Assembly: GCF_029846235.1 (NCBI RefSeq)
Contig: NZ_JARVWP010000031.1
Span: 1 to 48,326 of the forward strand
Direction: 5' to 3'
DNA: 48,326 bases
From: Bradyrhizobium sp. CER78
Lineage (GTDB): Bacteria > Pseudomonadota > Alphaproteobacteria > Rhizobiales > Xanthobacteraceae
The position numbers and the translations under genes were made by a program. Positions 7,821 to 16,881 of the stretch are shown here, piece by piece; position 1 is the stretch's first letter, and the number at the start of each line of letters is the position of its first letter. The notes under the pieces are model-generated. The model saw only the letters and a list, made by a program, of their open reading frames with translations, was not told the DNA's origin and did not search any database.

Positions 7821-8863
7821 TTACGCTCCTGCAACGGATGAGAAGGGAGAGCCGGGCAACGCGGGAATGCGATCCGGCGTGCCTCTGGCAGCAAGGGTGA
7901 GCGCGCGCACCATGATGCGCTGCGCAAGCTCGATCTTGAAGGCGTTGTCGCCGGACGGTTTTGCCTCGGCGAGCGCGGCGCGTGCGGCCTCGCGATAGAC
8001 CGCCACATCCGGCGCGGCGCCCGTCAGCACCTGCTCGGCCTCGCGCGCGCGCCACGGCTTTGCCGCGACGCCGCCAAGCGCGAGCCGCGCCTCGCGGATC
8101 CTGCCGTCCTCGATGCGCAGGCTAGCGGCGGCCGAGACCACCGCGAAGGCATAGGACGTGCGTTCGCGGACCTTGACGTAGCGGGCATGGCCGGCGAAGT
8201 TCTTCGCCGCAGCCGGCAGGCGCAGCGCGACGATCAGATCGCCGCGCTCCAGCGCGGTCTCGCGCTCCGGCGCATCGCCGGGCAGACAATGCAGCGCCTC
8301 CAGCGGCAGCTCGCGCCGGCCGCTTTTGCCCTCGATCTCGACAACCGCGTCGAACGCTACCAGCGGCACGCAGAAGTCAGACGGATGGGTTGCGATGCAG
8401 CCCTCGCTCCAGCCAAGCACCGCGTGCAGCCGGTTCTCGCCCTTCAGCGCGTCGCATCCGGCGCCCGGCCAACGCCGGTTGCAGGCGCTGCCGGCGTCGT
8501 AGAAATAGGCACAGCGCGTCCGCTGCATCAGATTGCCGCCGACCGTCGCGGCATTGCGCAGCTGCGCGGAGGCGCCCGACAGCAACGCCTCGGCAACCGC
8601 GGGATAGTTGCGCGCGAAGTCGGCGTCATGCGCCAGATCGGCGTTGCGCACCAGCGCGCCGATGCGCAAGCTACCGTCGGCGAGATGCTCGATGCGGTCG
8701 AGCCCGGGCAGGCGCGTGACATCGACGAGACGGCTCGGCCGGCTGACGCCGCCCTTCATCAAATCAAGCAAATTGGTGCCTGACGCGAGATAGCTCGCGC
8801 CCTTTTCGGAGCCCGCCGCGATCGCGTCCGCGACGCTGGCCGGCCTGACATAATCGAAGTTCA

Positions 8864-8867
<4 letters not shown>
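7821..8867 (-). CDS. paoB: Aldehyde oxidoreductase FAD-binding subunit with extra Fe-S Cys motif
   Basis: This 348-residue FAD subunit of the CoxM/XdhA type passes electrons from the Fe-S clusters to the acceptor. It opens MMNFDYVRPASVADAIA and carries the FAD motif LASGTNLLDLMK and the pair AQLRNAATVGGNLMQRTRC. The stretch RCAYFYDAGSACNRRWPGAGC places Cys residues as in PaoB, where an added loop holds a [4Fe-4S] cluster; this distinguishes it from ordinary xanthine dehydrogenase. The ATG at 8867 overlaps the small-subunit stop (ATGA). A long upstream open extension is out of register with the family and is rejected. Confidence 0.9.
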
Positions 8868-9361
<494 letters not shown>

Positions 9362-9467
9362 GCAGGGCTCCGATCCGTGTATGGTCGGGTTGAATCGAGG
9401 CAACGCAGACCCGTGGCCGCCGATCCAGGGGGTCGGCGCGCCTTGTCAGGCCCGGTGCTGGTCGCCA

Positions 9468-9491
9468 TATACGGAGGCATCCTCCGTTTAC
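9468..9491. promoter_or_regulatory. TetR-type operator in divergent promoter
   Basis: The sequence ACGGAGG-CAT-CCTCCGT (9471-9487) is a perfect inverted repeat, and the dyad continues outward as TATACGGAGG / CCTCCGTTTA with one mismatch. Size and spacing suit a TetR dimer pair. It lies between paoA (start 9361) and the TetR gene (start 9516), 29 bases before the latter, so one site could repress both. Inferred, not proven. Confidence 0.75.
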
Positions 9492-9515
9492 AAGGGAGGG
9501 TGAAAAGAAAAAGCA

Positions 9516-10160
9516 ATGGCCGATCCATCACCAGAAATTGTCCGCAAGCCGCGCGCCGATGCGGTGCGCAACCGCGAGCGCGTGCTGGAAGCGGCCAAGG
9601 CTGTGTTCTCGGCCGGCGGCAGCGAGGCGAGCCTGGAAGCGGTGGCGCGCCATGCCGGCGTCGGCATCGGCACGCTCTACCGCCACTTCCCGACCCGCGA
9701 GGCGCTGTATGAGGCGGTCTACCGCCGCGAGGTCGAACAACTCGGCGATCTTGCCGAGCAATTGCAATGCGCCCCCGAGCCGGTCGAGGCGCTGCGGCGC
9801 TGGCTGCGCGCCAATGTGGAATTCGTCGCCACCAAGAAGGGCATGGTCGCAGCTCTGGCGCTGGTCGCGCATGGCTCGACCGAGCTGCACGCCTATTCGT
9901 TCGACCGCCTGACCAAGGCGATCGGCACCCTGCTCGCGCGCGCCGTCGCGGCAGGCGTCATCCGCAGCGACATCAGCGCCGAGGACGTGCTGCGCGCGCT
10001 GATCGGCATGTGCTACATGCACGACCAGCCCGGCTGGCAGACCACCGCGCTCAGGCTGTTGGATGTGTTCGTCGACGGCTTGCGCGTGCAGCCGGCGGCC
10101 AAGGCGGCATCGGCGAAGCCTGCGAAGAACGCCGGCCGAAAACCGCCGCGCAAGGCATAG
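9516..10160 (+). CDS. TetR/AcrR-family transcriptional regulator
   Basis: This 214-residue regulator has an N-terminal helix-turn-helix at about residues 20-65 (RVLEAAKAVFSAGGSEASLE, then VGIGTLYRHFPTREALYEAV). An all-helical ligand domain follows, and the Lys/Ala-rich tail AAKAASAKPAKNAGRKPPRK may add unspecific DNA contacts. The ATG has only a weak A-rich ribosome site; the strong GGGAGGG further up is 15 bases or more away. Divergent from paoABC with an operator between, it most likely represses that operon until an aldehyde or related signal binds. Confidence 0.92.
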   Translation: MADPSPEIVRKPRADAVRNRERVLEAAKAVFSAGGSEASLEAVARHAGVGIGTLYRHFPTREALYEAVYRREVEQLGDLAEQLQCAPEPVEALRRWLRANVEFVATKKGMVAALALVAHGSTELHAYSFDRLTKAIGTLLARAVAAGVIRSDISAEDVLRALIGMCYMHDQPGWQTTALRLLDVFVDGLRVQPAAKAASAKPAKNAGRKPPRKA

Positions 10161-10290
10161 CTGCGGGAGCCCGCAGAAAAAAGATATCGGCAAATGTGAA
10201 AAAGTGCACAGACGGTCCGGCCGGCGTCCGGCTAGATCGCCGTATTGACGCGTCCAAGCTCATATTTGCTCTAGTACATATTTGCGATCC

Positions 10291-10315
10291 AGCCCGGCCA
10301 CCGCGCCGGGCTTTT
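10291..10315 (+). terminator. Intrinsic terminator after the TetR gene
   Basis: Stem AGCCCGGC / GCCGGGCT with a 6-base loop, followed by TTTT. It lies about 130 bases past the TetR stop codon. Confidence 0.7.
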
Positions 10316-10340
10316 CGTTGATCCGTCGCATGTTCGGCGA

Positions 10341-10365
10341 AAAACCCCGCGCGAGGCGGGGTTTT
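10341..10365. terminator. Two-way intrinsic terminator
   Basis: Stem AAAACCCCGC / GCGGGGTTTT with a 5-base loop, so each strand ends in a T run. It separates the rightward TetR gene from the leftward secreted-protein gene, whose stop is at 10371. Confidence 0.85.
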
Positions 10366-10370
10366 CGGGG

Positions 10371-10742
10371 TCATCGCGGATTGGGCCGCGTTCCGCTATT
10401 GTCGCCGGGCAGGTTCGAAGTCCCGGTCCCCGTCGCGGAATTGTTGCTCGGATCGGTCCCGTAGTTCGGTGTCGCGGCGCCCGGATTGTTCGTGTTGCCG
10501 GTGGTGCTGCCGGGCGGATTGCTCAATCCCGGGCCCTTTCCCATCCCGGTTGTGCCGCCAGCGCCGGACGAACCGGTGCCGGTGCCGGTTCCTGTGCCCG
10601 AACTTCCCGTCCCTGTTCCTGCGCTCGCGCCGCCTGCCGATCCGCCACCTGCACCGCCTGCCCCGCCGCTGCCCTGCGCGAATGCGAGCGGAGTGGACAG
10701 CATCACTGCCGCTGCCAGACCGACCGTTGCCAGTTTCTTCAT
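10371..10742 (-). CDS. Secreted Gly/Ser/Thr-rich low-complexity protein
   Basis: This 123-residue protein has a clear signal peptide (MKKLATVGLAAAVMLSTPLAFAQ) followed entirely by low-complexity sequence: Gly-Gly-Ala runs, then alternating GTGTGS, then a Pro/Asn/Gly-rich tail. No domain is recognised. The ATG at 10742 has AGGA about 8 bases upstream; a longer open frame to 10883 lacks a signal and overlaps the next gene. Small exported proteins of this kind are frequent in Bradyrhizobium (recall). Role unknown. Confidence 0.75.
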   Translation of the reverse strand: MKKLATVGLAAAVMLSTPLAFAQGSGGAGGAGGGSAGGASAGTGTGSSGTGTGTGTGSSGAGGTTGMGKGPGLSNPPGSTTGNTNNPGAATPNYGTDPSNNSATGTGTSNLPGDNSGTRPNPR

Positions 10743-10881
10743 GTGAGGTCCTTTCCTGGTTCGAACCGGAGCAACGTGTTCCGCGAGGCGGGCGTTCCTA
10801 AGCGACCAGATGCGCATCGCGACGTGGGGAACATGATGCAGGCTGTCCTGTTGAGCGGAATAGCGTTTCCGGAGATGCCCC

Positions 10882-11085
10882 ATGAAGACACTTCAGATGC
10901 AGCACGAACTGACGGCCGAATTGGAAAGGCGGTCCGGCGTGACCGGATTGAAGCTGATCCGCCTCAAAGGCTATAGCCCGAGCTGGGACCTCGGCGGCAC
11001 GCGCGAGACCGCACTGGGCGAGGCAAAGGAAAAACAACTCCGCGACACCGTAACCGCGATGCAAGACCAGTTCGACATCGCCTAG
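10882..11085 (+). CDS. Small conserved-type hypothetical protein
   Basis: This 67-residue cytosolic protein starts at an ATG with GGAGATG close upstream. It is mixed-charge and probably alpha/beta, with the readable stretch LIRLKGYSPSWDLGGTRETA. It has no signal, membrane segment or known motif. It is divergent from the low-complexity secreted protein. It looks coding from its ribosome site and amino-acid make-up but is not recognised. Confidence 0.6.
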   Translation: MKTLQMQHELTAELERRSGVTGLKLIRLKGYSPSWDLGGTRETALGEAKEKQLRDTVTAMQDQFDIA

Positions 11086-11405
11086 CACCCTCCGGCAAAC
11101 CAGCCGCCGATATATCGTAACAAGACATATCTCGCGCCGGACACACGTTTGATTTCGCCCAAACCGCAATGAAAACGTGCGGATTCCGACAATTGAACGA
11201 AGGTCGAATGGGCGATCCGACGTTTCCATTCGCGTGTCGTCTCCGGGAATGAGTATTCTGGCAAAAAAACAGGCAGACGCGCAGGCCAACTTCGCGATCT
11301 GCCGATTGGCCATGGCGAGGAAAACGCGCGTTCGCGCTCGAGCTTTCGAGGACGACTCCCGACATTCGGGAAAAGATGCGCCTGCCGTTCATTTGGATTG
11401 CAGAA
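11086..11405. other. Non-coding spacer before the RND gene
   Basis: These 320 bases hold no gene that I can support. There is a slightly AT-richer patch around 11100-11180 and no clear terminator. The RND pump promoter presumably lies in the right half. Confidence 0.5.
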
Positions 11406-14400
11406 ATGAACGAGAGCATCTCATCTCCGTTTATCCGCTACCCCATCGGCACCTCGCTGCTGATGGCCGGCGTTCTGTTCGTCGGCATGGTCGCCTATCC
11501 GCTGCTGCCGGTCGCGCCGCTGCCGCAGGTCGACTTTCCGACCATCCAGATCTCCGCAAGCCTGCCCGGCGCCAGCCCCGAAACCATGGCCTCCTCCGTC
11601 GCGCAGCCGCTGGAGCGGCAATTCGCGCAGATTCCCGGCATCGCGCAGATGACCTCGACGAGCTCACTCGGCTCGACCGCGGTCACCATCCAGTTCGATC
11701 TGAACCGCAACATCGACGGCGCCGCCAACGATGTCCAGGCAGCGATTAATGCCGCAGGCGGCCAGTTGCCCAAGAACCTGCCGTCGCCGCCGACCTATCG
11801 CAAGGTCAACCCGGCGGACTCGCCTGTCCTCATCTTGTCGGCGACCTCGGACACCCTGCCGCTGATCAAGGTGAGCGATGCGGTCGACGCCCAGCTCGGG
11901 CAGCAGATCAGTCAGATTTCGGGCGTCGCCCAGGTGTTCATCGGCGGGCAGCAGAAGCCCGCCATTCGCGTCCAGGTCGATCCCGCCAAGCTGGTCGCCA
12001 AGGGGCTCTCGCTGGAAGACATCCGCGGCCAGATCGCCATCACGACGACAGACAGTCCGAAGGGCAACATCGACGGCAATAGCCGCGCCTATACGATCTA
12101 CGCCAACGATCAGCTGCCGGATGCCAAGGACTGGAACGACGTCATCGTCGCCTACCGCAACGGCGGCCCGTTGCGGATCCGCGACATCGGCCGTGCCGTC
12201 GCCGCGCCGGAAGACATGAAACAGGCCGCTTGGGCCGATGGCCAACGCGGCGTGTTCCTGGTCATCTTCAAGCAACCCGGCGCCAATGTCATCGGAACGG
12301 TCGACAGGATCAAGGAGCAGCTTCCGAGGCTGATTGCCGCGATTCCGCCCGCCATCAAGATCAAGATCATCAGCGACCGGACCTTGACGATCCGCGCTGC
12401 GGTCGAGGACGTCCAGATCACCCTGCTGATCACCATCGTCCTCGTCGTCATGGTGATCTTCCTGTTCCTGCGCAGCTTCTGGGCCACGGTGATTCCGGCC
12501 GTCACCGTGCCGCTGGCGCTGCTCGGCGCCTGCGCGCTGATGTGGGTGTTCGGCTATACGCTCGACAATTTGTCGCTGATGGCCCTGACGATTGCGGTCG
12601 GCTTCGTGGTCGACGACGCCATCGTGATGCTGGAAAACATCACGCGCTATGTCGAGCAGGGTGAGCGGCCGCTCGCCGCGGCATTACGAGGCGCGGGCGA
12701 GATCGGGTTCACCATCCTGTCGATCAGCATTTCGCTGGTTGCGGTGCTGATCCCGCTGCTGCTGATGGGCGGCGTGATCGGCCGGCTGTTCCGCGAGTTC
12801 GCGGTGACCCTGGCAATGGCGATCTTCGTCTCGCTGGTGGTGTCGCTGTCGCTGACGCCGATGATGGCATCACGCTTCCTGCGCACACATGCCGAAACCA
12901 GGCACGGCCGACTCTACCAATGGAGCGAAGCGGCATTCGATTGGATGCTGCACGGCTATGAGCGCGGCCTCGATCTGGCGCTGCGCTGGAGCCGCACCAC
13001 GCTCTGCATCTTCTTCGCGACCGTTGCACTGTCGGTCTATTTGTTCGTGATCATTCCCAAGGGATTCTTCCCGCAACAGGACAACGGCTTCCTGATCGCC
13101 GTATCGCAGATGGCGGAAGATATCTCGTTTGCCGACATGGAGCGGCATCAGGAAGAGCTCAGCAGCATTGTCCGGGCCGATCCCGCGGTCGACAGCATGG
13201 CCGAGTTCATCGGCGGCGGCGGCACCGCGCTGAATTCCGGCCGCATGTACATCACACTGAAGCCGCGCGAGGAGCGCGACGCCAACGCCGAGCAGATCAT
13301 CGCGCGGCTGCGGCCGAAACTCGAGGCGGTCGAGGGCGCACGGCTCTACATGCAGGCGTCGCAGGACGTCCGGCTCGGCGGCCGGGCCACGCGGACGCAG
13401 TTCGAATACACCCTGCAGGACGCCAACCTCGCCGAGCTGAACGAATGGGCGCCGAAGATCCTGACCAGGCTGAAGACCCTGCCCGAATTGCGCGACGTCG
13501 CCACCGACCAGCAGACCGAGGGAACGACGCTGACGATGACCATCGACCGCGACACCGCGTCGCGCTACGGCATCCAGCCGCAATTGATCGACGACACGCT
13601 GTACGACGCCTTCGGCCAGCGCCAGGTGACGCAGTACTTCACCCAGCTCAACAGCTATCACGTCATCCTGGAAATCCTCCCCGAATTGCAGGGCAAGCTC
13701 GACACGCTCGACAGGCTCTACATCAAGTCGCCGACGACCGGCGACGAGGTGCCGCTCTCCGTGTTCGCCAAATGGACGACGGTTCCGGTGCGGCCGCTCG
13801 CGATCGCCCACCAGGGGCAGTTTCCGGCGACCACGATCAGCTTCAACCTCGCGCAAGGCGTGGCGCTGGGTCAGGCCACCGACGCGATCCAGAACGCCGT
13901 CGCCGACCTGGGCGCGCCAGGCACGCTCAGTTCGAGCTTCCAGGGCACCGCGCAGGCCTTCCAGCAATCATTGAGATCGGTGCCGCTCCTGATCCTGGCC
14001 GCGCTGGTCGTGGTCTACCTGATCCTCGGCATGCTCTATGAAAGCTACATCCATCCGCTCACGATCCTGTCCACGCTGCCGTCGGCGGGCGTTGGCGCGC
14101 TGGCGATCCTGATGGCCTTCGGGTTCGATTTCAGCCTGATCGCGCTGATCGGCATCATCCTGCTGATCGGGATCGTGAAGAAGAACGGCATCATGATGGT
14201 CGACTTCGCGATCGCCGCCGAGCGCGAGGAGCATCTGTCGCCGCGTGAATCGATCCGGAAAGCGGCACTACTGCGCTTCCGGCCGATCATGATGACGACG
14301 ATGGCGGCCCTGCTCGGCGGCGTGCCGCTGATGCTCGGCACTGGAACCGGATCGGAAATCCGTCAGCCGCTCGGCTATGCGATGGTCGGCGGCCTGATCG

Positions 14401-14537
14401 TGAGCCAGGCGCTCACGCTGTTCACGACGCCGGTCGTGTATCTCTACCTCGACAGGTTCTCGAACGCGCTGTCGCGCCGGACGGCAACCAAGCGGGACGA
14501 GGATGCCGAACCGCCGGTGAGGAACGCCGCCGAATGA
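11406..14537 (+). CDS. RND efflux pump inner-membrane permease (HAE1/MdtBC type)
   Basis: This proton-driven exporter of about 1043 residues has the duplicated RND layout: one transmembrane helix, a periplasmic porter domain, six helices, and the same again. The proton-relay acids are in TM4 (AVGFVVDDAIVMLENITRYV), and the second-half counterpart reads GIILLIGIVKKNGIMMVDFA. It opens MNESISSPFIRYPIGTSLLM; an in-frame ATG at 11376 would add ten residues. Length is normal. No membrane-fusion or outer-membrane partner gene is beside it, so it is an orphan permease here and must use partners from elsewhere. Confidence 0.93.
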   Translation: MNESISSPFIRYPIGTSLLMAGVLFVGMVAYPLLPVAPLPQVDFPTIQISASLPGASPETMASSVAQPLERQFAQIPGIAQMTSTSSLGSTAVTIQFDLNRNIDGAANDVQAAINAAGGQLPKNLPSPPTYRKVNPADSPVLILSATSDTLPLIKVSDAVDAQLGQQISQISGVAQVFIGGQQKPAIRVQVDPAKLVAKGLSLEDIRGQIAITTTDSPKGNIDGNSRAYTIYANDQLPDAKDWNDVIVAYRNGGPLRIRDIGRAVAAPEDMKQAAWADGQRGVFLVIFKQPGANVIGTVDRIKEQLPRLIAAIPPAIKIKIISDRTLTIRAAVEDVQITLLITIVLVVMVIFLFLRSFWATVIPAVTVPLALLGACALMWVFGYTLDNLSLMALTIAVGFVVDDAIVMLENITRYVEQGERPLAAALRGAGEIGFTILSISISLVAVLIPLLLMGGVIGRLFREFAVTLAMAIFVSLVVSLSLTPMMASRFLRTHAETRHGRLYQWSEAAFDWMLHGYERGLDLALRWSRTTLCIFFATVALSVYLFVIIPKGFFPQQDNGFLIAVSQMAEDISFADMERHQEELSSIVRADPAVDSMAEFIGGGGTALNSGRMYITLKPREERDANAEQIIARLRPKLEAVEGARLYMQASQDVRLGGRATRTQFEYTLQDANLAELNEWAPKILTRLKTLPELRDVATDQQTEGTTLTMTIDRDTASRYGIQPQLIDDTLYDAFGQRQVTQYFTQLNSYHVILEILPELQGKLDTLDRLYIKSPTTGDEVPLSVFAKWTTVPVRPLAIAHQGQFPATTISFNLAQGVALGQATDAIQNAVADLGAPGTLSSSFQGTAQAFQQSLRSVPLLILAALVVVYLILGMLYESYIHPLTILSTLPSAGVGALAILMAFGFDFSLIALIGIILLIGIVKKNGIMMVDFAIAAEREEHLSPRESIRKAALLRFRPIMMTTMAALLGGVPLMLGTGTGSEIRQPLGYAMVGGLIVSQALTLFTTPVVYLYLDRFSNALSRRTATKRDEDAEPPVRNAAE

Positions 14538-14570
14538 CAATTCGTGCGCGGGCCTGGTCCCTGGTGATCG

Positions 14571-14987
14571 TCACTCCGGCGACTTCAGGCGAATGTGATC
14601 GGGAATCGGCAACGGCTTGTTGGGTCCGTCGAGGAATTCGACGGTCGTGAAGGCGAGATCGGTGTCGCCGATGTTGTGGACGGCGTGCACGAGATATTCG
14701 TTCGCGGCCAGTTCACGGTGCTGGGTGAAACCCTTGTAGAGCACGCGCTCGGCCGAGGAGCCATCCTCGAACCAGTTGCGCGAGCGTCCATCCGTCATCG
14801 CGGTCCAGAAATGGCTCAGCACATGACGATGAAAGCCGAACCAGGTCCCGGCCGGTATGTGCAGATGCCAGACCCTAAGCTTCGCGGTCTCGGACACCAG
14901 CTGGCTGCCGACCGCACCATTCCATTTGCCCGCTTCATATGCGTCCTGAAGCTCTTTCGGCCATGCCGCACGAGAATTTTCCGACAT
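14571..14987 (-). CDS. Small cupin-type hypothetical protein
   Basis: This 138-residue protein looks like a single cupin: WHLHIPAGTWFGFHRHVLSHFW offers His ligands, and EYLVHAVHNIGDTDLAFTTVEFLDG is the usual second motif. No signal peptide. The ATG at 14987 has GGAG upstream; a longer frame to 15269 runs across the divergent gene start. It is divergent from the FAD monooxygenase with a strong inverted repeat between them. It may be a partner enzyme or sensor for that pathway, which is inference. Confidence 0.75.
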   Translation of the reverse strand: MSENSRAAWPKELQDAYEAGKWNGAVGSQLVSETAKLRVWHLHIPAGTWFGFHRHVLSHFWTAMTDGRSRNWFEDGSSAERVLYKGFTQHRELAANEYLVHAVHNIGDTDLAFTTVEFLDGPNKPLPIPDHIRLKSPE

Positions 14988-15007
14988 CGGTTTGCTGGCT
15001 CCTTTTG

Positions 15008-15029
15008 ATACCAATATAATTATTGGTCT
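15008..15029. promoter_or_regulatory. Operator-like inverted repeat between cupin and monooxygenase genes
   Basis: ACCAATA-TAAT-TATTGGT (15010-15027) is a 7+7 perfect inverted repeat. The bases GA and TC one position further out also pair. It lies 23 bases upstream of the cupin gene start and 183 bases before the monooxygenase start. It suits a dimeric regulator; the GntR protein at 18181-18864 is the nearest candidate. Confidence 0.65.
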
Positions 15030-15210
15030 CAATGTAAGACTGATATTTACGCAAATATCCGCATAACTCCTTGCTCGCAAGGTCAAACCATCGGTACCAT
15101 TTATGATTGATCTTGACATGGCGTGGGCCGAAGACTTACGACCGGACAAAACAAGCTGCCGCCTTGCAACGGTCGAACGCTGCGGCGTCAGCGACGCGAG
15201 AGGAAGTGCC

Positions 15211-16824
15211 ATGTTGGAAACGCCTGTCCTGATCGTCGGCGCCGGACCTGTCGGTTTGACGGCCGCCATCGCACTCTCTCAGCATGGCATCCGCTCCGTG
15301 CTGGTCGAACGCCATCCATCGACCTCCATCGCGCCCAAGGCCCGCGGCATCAACGCGCGCACGATGGAGATGTACCGGCAGATGGGCATCGAGGACGACA
15401 TCCGCGCGGCCGGCATGCCGGCGCGATACGGCAAGATGATCCTGTGGGCGGAGAGCCTGGCCGGCCGGGAGATCAATCGCCTTGAACCCGGACGAGGCTC
15501 GGCAGCGAGCCGCATGATGTCCCCGGCCGGCAATTGCGGCTGCTCGCAGGATATTCTCGAACCGATCCTGCGGCGTCACGCCGAAGCGCTGGCCCCGGAC
15601 AGCATGCGGTTCAACACGGAGCTGACCGAACTCAAGCAGGATGCAAGCGGCGTCAGCGGCGTCCTCACGGACCTCGTGAAGCAGGCCACGATTCCATTCC
15701 ATGCACGCTACGTCGTCGCTGCGGACGGCACGCGGAGCTCGGTGCGCGACGCGCTCCAGATCGGCAGGACCGGCGAAAGAGACATCTACGATTCAGTCAA
15801 CGTTCATTTCCGCGCCGATCTGCGCCCCTGGGTCGAAGACCGCCCGGCTGCGCTGTATCTCATCGAGCAACCGGACTTTCGCGCCACGTTCCTGACCGTG
15901 AATGGCACCGACCGCTGGGGCTTTCTCGTCCACAGCCTCAGCGCCTACGGCTTCACGCGCGAGAATCTTACGCCCGAGCGATGCGTCGCATTGGTTCGCC
16001 GGGCCGTGGGAGCGCCGGACCTGCCGGTGGAGGTGCTCGGCATCAGTTTCTGGAACTGCTCGGCGATGGTCGCCGACAGGTTCAGCGACGGCAACATCTT
16101 CCTGGTCGGCGATGCCGCACATGAAACGACACCGAGCGGCGGCTTCGGCATGAATCTCGGCGTGCAGGACGCGCAGAACCTTGCGTGGAAGATGGCCGCC
16201 GTGCTGCACGGCGAAGCCGCCCCATCGCTGCTCGACACTTACGATGCGGAACGGCGGCCGCATGCCTCCGAGGTCGTGCAGGCGACGCTGCTCAACATGC
16301 AGAGCTTCGATCGTACGGCGCGCCAGATCGAGGCAAAGTTGCCGCGGAAGGAGTTTCTCAACGAGCGCGGCCTGATCTTCGGTGCATGCTACCGCTCAAC
16401 GGCCGTCGTTCCCGACGGATCGCCGCCCCCCGTCACAAGCGTCACAGAGTACGAGCCCTCGGCCCATCCCGGCTGCCGCGCTCCGCATGTCTGGCTCGCG
16501 CGCAACGGCGAGCGCATCTCGACAATCGATCTGGTCGGACGTGGTTTCGTGCTTCTAACCGCGTCTGGTGGCGAGGCCTGGCGCGCGGCCGTCAACCAGC
16601 GCGGCCTGCCGCGGATCGACCTGCACGCTATCGGCGAAGAACTCATTGACGCTGAGGCCGGCTGGATGAACGCCTACGGCGTTCAGGAGGGCGGCGCGGT
16701 GCTTGTGCGTCCGGACGGCTATGTGGCCTGGCGTGCAGCGTCCTTGCCTGATGATCCCGTGCGCGTTCTCGCCGAGGTTTTCGCTCATCTGCTCGGCCGC
16801 CAGCTCAACACCCAAGCTGCCTGA
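15211..16824 (+). CDS. FAD-dependent aromatic monooxygenase (PheA/TfdB family)
   Basis: This 537-residue class A flavoprotein hydroxylase has the FAD fingerprint VLIVGAGPVGLTAAIALSQH from about residue 6, the DG motif VVAADGTRSSVRDA, and the GD motif FLVGDAAHETTPSGGFGMN with VQDAQNLAWKMAAVL. A C-terminal thioredoxin-like domain ending in LVRPDGYVAWRA is typical of phenol and 3-(3-hydroxyphenyl)propionate hydroxylases. The ATG at 15211 is preceded by GAGGAAG. An MFS transporter gene follows at 57 bases, so the two probably serve one aromatic substrate. No ring-cleavage gene is present. Confidence 0.9.
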   Translation: MLETPVLIVGAGPVGLTAAIALSQHGIRSVLVERHPSTSIAPKARGINARTMEMYRQMGIEDDIRAAGMPARYGKMILWAESLAGREINRLEPGRGSAASRMMSPAGNCGCSQDILEPILRRHAEALAPDSMRFNTELTELKQDASGVSGVLTDLVKQATIPFHARYVVAADGTRSSVRDALQIGRTGERDIYDSVNVHFRADLRPWVEDRPAALYLIEQPDFRATFLTVNGTDRWGFLVHSLSAYGFTRENLTPERCVALVRRAVGAPDLPVEVLGISFWNCSAMVADRFSDGNIFLVGDAAHETTPSGGFGMNLGVQDAQNLAWKMAAVLHGEAAPSLLDTYDAERRPHASEVVQATLLNMQSFDRTARQIEAKLPRKEFLNERGLIFGACYRSTAVVPDGSPPPVTSVTEYEPSAHPGCRAPHVWLARNGERISTIDLVGRGFVLLTASGGEAWRAAVNQRGLPRIDLHAIGEELIDAEAGWMNAYGVQEGGAVLVRPDGYVAWRAASLPDDPVRVLAEVFAHLLGRQLNTQAA

Positions 16825-16881
16825 GCCTTGCGCACCAGCCCGCCGGCGATCCGCCTGCGCGTTGCCGAAGAGGGGGATGCC

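Noticed and set aside
5346..7841. An 831-codon open frame on the plus strand across the aldehyde oxidoreductase large-subunit gene
   Set aside because: It is antisense to a gene with clear conserved motifs. Its product is Arg/His/Ala-rich without motifs, as expected for a frame mirrored from GC-rich coding DNA.
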